From: Dehalococcoidia bacterium
GTDB taxonomy: Bacteria > Chloroflexota > Dehalococcoidia > Lucifugimonadales > UBA1123
Length of the DNA stretch: 64,000 nt
Assembly: GCA_021295915.1 (NCBI GenBank)
Contig: JAGWBK010000001.1
Span: forward strand, 75,644-139,643
Reading direction: 5' to 3'
The notes beneath the pieces are model-generated. The model was not told the DNA's origin and did no database searches. It saw nothing but the letters and a program-made list of their open reading frames with translations. Below, piece after piece: positions 61,196 through 64,000 of this stretch. The first letter of the stretch is position 1; each line of letters begins with the position of its first letter. A program made the translations under genes and the position numbers.

Positions 61196-61242
61196 ATCTA
61201 AACTGCGCTTAGATCTTTCCAAGAGCTGTCCGGGAAACGGAC
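61196..61242 (-). terminator. Two hairpins after the PIN-domain gene
   Basis: GTCCG-GGAAA-CGGAC (61228-61242) and ATCTAA-ACTGCGC-TTAGAT (61196-61214) lie in the 179-bp gap after the PIN-domain stop. Neither has a strong U-run on the minus strand, so terminator function is tentative. Confidence 0.35.
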
Positions 61243-61267
61243 TCGGCAGTTCGACGGGCGAATGACT

Positions 61268-61651
61268 CTAGATTCCTCCTATGCTGCAGCCCATAGCGGA
61301 AAAGAATTCATCGTCTATACAGGCTACAGACAGACCATTCTCCAGTGCCGTTGCGGCGACGACGGCGCTCAGCATTGCTTCCGGATTTGGAGAATCAAGC
61401 TCACGTACGATCTGTCCCGCTCGCCTCGCAACGGTTGCGCTCAGGTCGAGTACCTCGACGGAGTCCAGCAGTGCTTCAAGCTGAATCTCCGCCCGCCTGT
61501 CAGGAGCTTTCCGCACCATCTCCGCCACAGTCACTGTCGAGACTGCAGCCTTGCCGTCTCCGTTGACGACCGCCTCCAACCACCCCGTTCCCTCACCACC
61601 CGTCCACAAGCTCTCTACTACACCAGTATCCAATATAAGCGCGTCGTTCAT
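61268..61651 (-). CDS. PIN-domain ribonuclease, VapC-like toxin
   Basis: A 127-residue PIN-fold protein. Likely metal-binding acids are D8 in LILDTGVVES, E44 in VTVAEMVRK, and the later acids in MLSAVVAATALENGLSVACIDDEF. VapC toxins usually cut tRNA or rRNA when freed from their antitoxin. It starts 27 bp after the antitoxin-like gene on the same strand, the usual antitoxin-toxin order. Length is typical. The first loop has G where many VapCs have S/N. Confidence 0.82.
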   Translation of the reverse strand: MNDALILDTGVVESLWTGGEGTGWLEAVVNGDGKAAVSTVTVAEMVRKAPDRRAEIQLEALLDSVEVLDLSATVARRAGQIVRELDSPNPEAMLSAVVAATALENGLSVACIDDEFFSAMGCSIGGI

Positions 61652-61678
61652 TGTCCGAAGACTCCCTACACACCTGAG

Positions 61679-61969
61679 CTACCTTTGAAGTGCCTCACGA
61701 ACTATCGCCTTTGCTTCCTCTGAGGTGAGTTCCACAGGCGAACCGAGTGGCTGGCGAAGCTGCATACCGAGATATTCGTCATCCCACACGGACCTGGGGA
61801 CATCGGCGCGAGAGTGCTCGCCACTAAGAGCCGACTCGAGGGCGTCCTCTATGAATTCCCGTAGTGGGACCCTCATTTCTGCCGCCCTTGCCTTGGAAGC
61901 GAGGTAAATATCCTCCCTTATCTGGGCATACAGCTGCCTTGTTGGCTGCGTAGCTCTTTCCCTGGGCAT
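61679..61969 (-). CDS. VapB-like antitoxin
   Basis: A 96-residue protein. Residues 10-50 (RQLYAQIREDIYLASKARA, then VPLREFIEDALESAL) resemble a ribbon-helix-helix DNA-binding domain. The acidic tail SVWDDEYLGMQL to EEAKAIVREAL would wrap the toxin. GGGAG lies 7-8 nt before the ATG. Its position upstream of the PIN gene supports an antitoxin role. An imperfect palindrome ACTA-TTCATC-TAGT upstream (near 61988) may be its operator. Confidence 0.75.
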   Translation of the reverse strand: MPRERATQPTRQLYAQIREDIYLASKARAAEMRVPLREFIEDALESALSGEHSRADVPRSVWDDEYLGMQLRQPLGSPVELTSEEAKAIVREALQR

Positions 61970-62138
61970 GGACTTGGTCTCCCTATACTACTATTCATCT
62001 AGTTTAACACCTTGATCGCAAACGGCAAAGTGCCCACAATGATTGTCTGCTATTGTACTAGTTACCTATGGCCATATCATAATCATTTAGCTAGCGAGCT
62101 TCCCCTTGGCTGTCAACGTTCCCTAAAATGTGCCTGAT

Positions 62139-63290
62139 ATGAGAATTGTCATTGCACCACAGGCCTTTAAGGGAAGCATCTCGGCACTCAATGCAGCGAA
62201 AGCTATGGAGGCTGGCGTACTCAACGTGTTGCCAGATGCCGACACTTACTTGATACCCGTTGCCGACGGCGGCGACGGTACCCTGGAGACGCTGGTCGAA
62301 GGTTCCAGTGGCTCTGTACGCACTGCACTGGTAACTGGCCCCCTGGGAGAGCAGAGAGAGGCCTTGTGGGGAGCTATGGGCGACGGAGTAACCGCCGTAA
62401 TTGAAATGGCGCGTACCTCCGGGCTGGCTCTCGTTCCCTTAGATGCCAGGGATCCATTGAACTCCACCACCTATGGTCTTGGTGAAGCGATTGCAGCAGC
62501 TCTGGACGAGGGATTCCGCAGATTCATCGTCGGTATCGGCGGCAGTGCAACGAACGATGCTGGAGCCGGAATGGCGCAGGCGTTGGGAGTTTCACTGCTA
62601 GATAGTAGCGGCAATAATCTCGCACTGGGCGGCGCCGCTCTAGCCCAACTGGACAGGGTCGACCTGTCTGGTCTCGATGACAGGGCCCTGGAATCGACAT
62701 TAATGGTCGCCTGTGACGTAACCAACCCTCTTACCGGTCCCGAGGGCGCATCGGCCATTTACGGGCCTCAGAAGGGCGCTACGCCGGACATGGTTGCCAG
62801 TCTGGACTCAGCCTTGGGGAACTTCGCGGAGGTTGTACGCAGAGACTTAGATGTAGATGTCGAGCATCTTCAGGGATCTGGCGCTGCCGGAGGCCTCGGT
62901 GGCGGCATGGTGGCCTTTCTGAACGCTGAACTGCGCACAGGCGTCGATATAGTCATGGACATCGTGAACATCGACGAGCACCTGGAAGGCGCTGATCTGG
63001 TCATTACCGGTGAGGGGGAACTGGACTACCAGACGCTGTACAACAAGGCCCCTATTGGCGTCGCGCGGCGAGCCCAGGCCCTTGGAATTCCAGTGGTCGC
63101 CATAGCTGGCACACTTGGAGAGCGCTACGAACTGGTCCACGACCACGGAATTGACGGAGCGCTTTCGATTCCGACAGGCCCTATGACGCTCGACGAAGCC
63201 TCAGAACGAGCCGCTGAGCTCATAACCCGGTCAACTGAGCGAATGCTGAGGCTCATGAGGACTGGAGCGAAGGTGTTCGGTACCCTCTAG
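62139..63290 (+). CDS. Glycerate kinase (GlxK/GarK type)
   Basis: A 383-residue kinase of glycerate kinase family 1, which mostly gives 2-phosphoglycerate from D-glycerate. Visible are RIVIAPQAFKGSISALNAAK, PVADGGDGTLETLV, FIVGIGGSATNDAGAGMAQA, CDVTNPLTGPEGASAIYGPQ and ITGEGELDYQT. I place the start at ATG 62139; a GTG at 62130 is possible, and no clear SD is seen. It fits with glcDEF and apgM in two- and three-carbon acid use, though they are not in one operon. It converges with the LutC-like gene. Confidence 0.93.
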   Translation: MRIVIAPQAFKGSISALNAAKAMEAGVLNVLPDADTYLIPVADGGDGTLETLVEGSSGSVRTALVTGPLGEQREALWGAMGDGVTAVIEMARTSGLALVPLDARDPLNSTTYGLGEAIAAALDEGFRRFIVGIGGSATNDAGAGMAQALGVSLLDSSGNNLALGGAALAQLDRVDLSGLDDRALESTLMVACDVTNPLTGPEGASAIYGPQKGATPDMVASLDSALGNFAEVVRRDLDVDVEHLQGSGAAGGLGGGMVAFLNAELRTGVDIVMDIVNIDEHLEGADLVITGEGELDYQTLYNKAPIGVARRAQALGIPVVAIAGTLGERYELVHDHGIDGALSIPTGPMTLDEASERAAELITRSTERMLRLMRTGAKVFGTL

Positions 63291-63303
63291 GTCCTGGTGT
63301 CCC

Positions 63304-64000
63304 CTACCCTATCAGCACCATGTGCACTTCACCGGGACCATGCACACCAGTCACGAGCTTGTACTCGATATCTGCGGTGCGGCTGGGTCCTGTGATGAGG
63401 TTCATGTAGCTTCGCACTGCCCCATCGACGAAGTCCCGGCGTCGCAATGTGAACAGCTCATCTAGGGTCGGAAGTACCTGGCCTCGCTCGATCAGTGCAA
63501 TGTGAACCGGTGGAAGAAGGGACACAAGGCGGCTGGATCCAGTCGCAGGTATGATCACGCAGGTGCCAGTCTCGGCGATAGCGTAGTCAACTCCCGTGAT
63601 TCCCAGGTCTGCGCTGGCCATGGCGGCTCTCAGGGTCGCGCGAGATTCACTCTCTGCATCTTCGCTTGCACGATCGACCTCAACTGGGACCAGTTCAATC
63701 CCCGTGCTGGAAAACAGGTCGCCGTATAATGCATCCTGGACGACGTTGTGGAGCGAGTGGACCGCAGACCTTGCCTCGAGGTCTCGTGCAACCTCCAGAA
63801 CGTACTGCCCGGCCTCCTCAGCGCTGGGCACCCTTTTGACCACCCATCCGGAGGCCTCTCCTGAAGTTGCGAGTGCGTCCATGAGTGCATCAGCATCCCC
63901 GCTGGCCAAACCCTCGGCGGCCTGGACACGGGCTGCCAACTCATCGACGGGCCCCCGTGCAGGCGGTGCGTCGCCGGCGGGCGCGGTTACGGGCTCCGAA
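63304..64000 (-). CDS. LUD-domain (LutC/YkgG) protein, cut at window edge
   Basis: A LutC-type protein of the lactate utilisation system. The LUD fold shows the conserved GVDYAIAETGTCVI and LLPPVHIALIERGQVLPTLDEL. The C-terminal TGPSRTADIEYKLVTGVHGPGEVHMVLIG is shown here in part as SRTADIEYKLVTGVHGP. The first start-like codon is a TTG at 63939, but the frame continues without a stop to the window edge through a Pro/Ala-rich stretch (APAGDAPPARGPVDEL). The true start therefore probably lies outside. LutA/LutB should be looked for beyond 64000. Confidence 0.88.
   Translation of the reverse strand, partial: SEPVTAPAGDAPPARGPVDELAARVQAAEGLASGDADALMDALATSGEASGWVVKRVPSAEEAGQYVLEVARDLEARSAVHSLHNVVQDALYGDLFSSTGIELVPVEVDRASEDAESESRATLRAAMASADLGITGVDYAIAETGTCVIIPATGSSRLVSLLPPVHIALIERGQVLPTLDELFTLRRRDFVDGAVRSYMNLITGPSRTADIEYKLVTGVHGPGEVHMVLIG

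Noticed and set aside
60595-61212. A 205-codon rightward open frame antisense to the nfeD gene
   Set aside because: Ser/Arg/Pro-rich translation without motifs, opposite a clear membrane protease gene.

Overview
The window is a dense, moderately GC-rich bacterial chromosome segment of about 64 kb made mostly of housekeeping genes. Several features point to a Chloroflexota lineage, probably a marine SAR202/Dehalococcoidia-like relative: an LL-diaminopimelate aminotransferase route to lysine, an archaeal-type cofactor-independent phosphoglycerate mutase, a DUF6391 protein, an NHL-thioredoxin protein and a glcDEF glycolate oxidase. The lineage is inferred; no marker-gene search was possible. There is no CRISPR array, IS element, prophage or rRNA operon. 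Both ends cut genes: formate-tetrahydrofolate ligase on the left and a LutC-like protein on the right.

Layout. 1-5 kb: fhs (partial), a zinc alcohol dehydrogenase, a protein made of two tandem copies of one domain, an MFS exporter, and aroC behind a strongly structured leader. 5-14.4 kb: a long leftward operon tenA - thioredoxin/NHL protein - YyaL - glcD - glcE - glcF - SDR. The thioredoxin/NHL gene has an in-frame TGA exactly where its family has the first Cys of its CxxC motif. A perfect hairpin of bacterial SECIS type lies 18 nt downstream, so I call it a selenoprotein with a U-x-x-C active site. 14.5-21.8 kb: tRNA-Arg(TCT), a DUF6391 gene with an SD-sequestering switch-like leader, a small HTH protein, smpB, a C-terminal processing protease, an orphan winged-helix/TIR-like gene, hflX (apparently with an ATA start) and dapL. 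22-29 kb: dapF, miaA, tpiA, apgM, pgk, an isoprenyl synthase homologue and tsaC. 29-36 kb: a rightward purine operon guaA-purD-purE-purB-purC-DUF3105-purS. 36-42 kb: a leftward histidine operon hisZ-hisG-phospholipase C-like-hisD-hisC-hisB. 42-51 kb: degV, tRNA-Arg(TCG), tRNA-His, a metallo-hydrolase, pepA, a glutamate-1-semialdehyde aminomutase-like enzyme, an untranslated highly structured stretch behind a near-consensus promoter, a metallo-beta-lactamase-fold protein with lost metal ligands, and mtaB. 51-61 kb: fabF, recJ, lgt, xerD-like, uvrC, and a slipin/NfeD pair. 61-64 kb: a VapBC-like pair, glycerate kinase and a LUD/LutC protein.

How the genes fit together. GlcDEF oxidises glycolate to glyoxylate. 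Glycerate kinase (usually 2-phosphoglycerate forming) and ApgM could feed glycerate into the Pgk/TpiA part of glycolysis, and LutC suggests lactate oxidation. Two thioredoxin-fold proteins, one a probable selenoprotein, sit in the same transcription unit as glycolate oxidase. The strongest candidates for something new are the Sec-containing NHL-thioredoxin protein, the structured transcript at 48.2-48.5 kb, the DUF6391 leader and the aroC leader.
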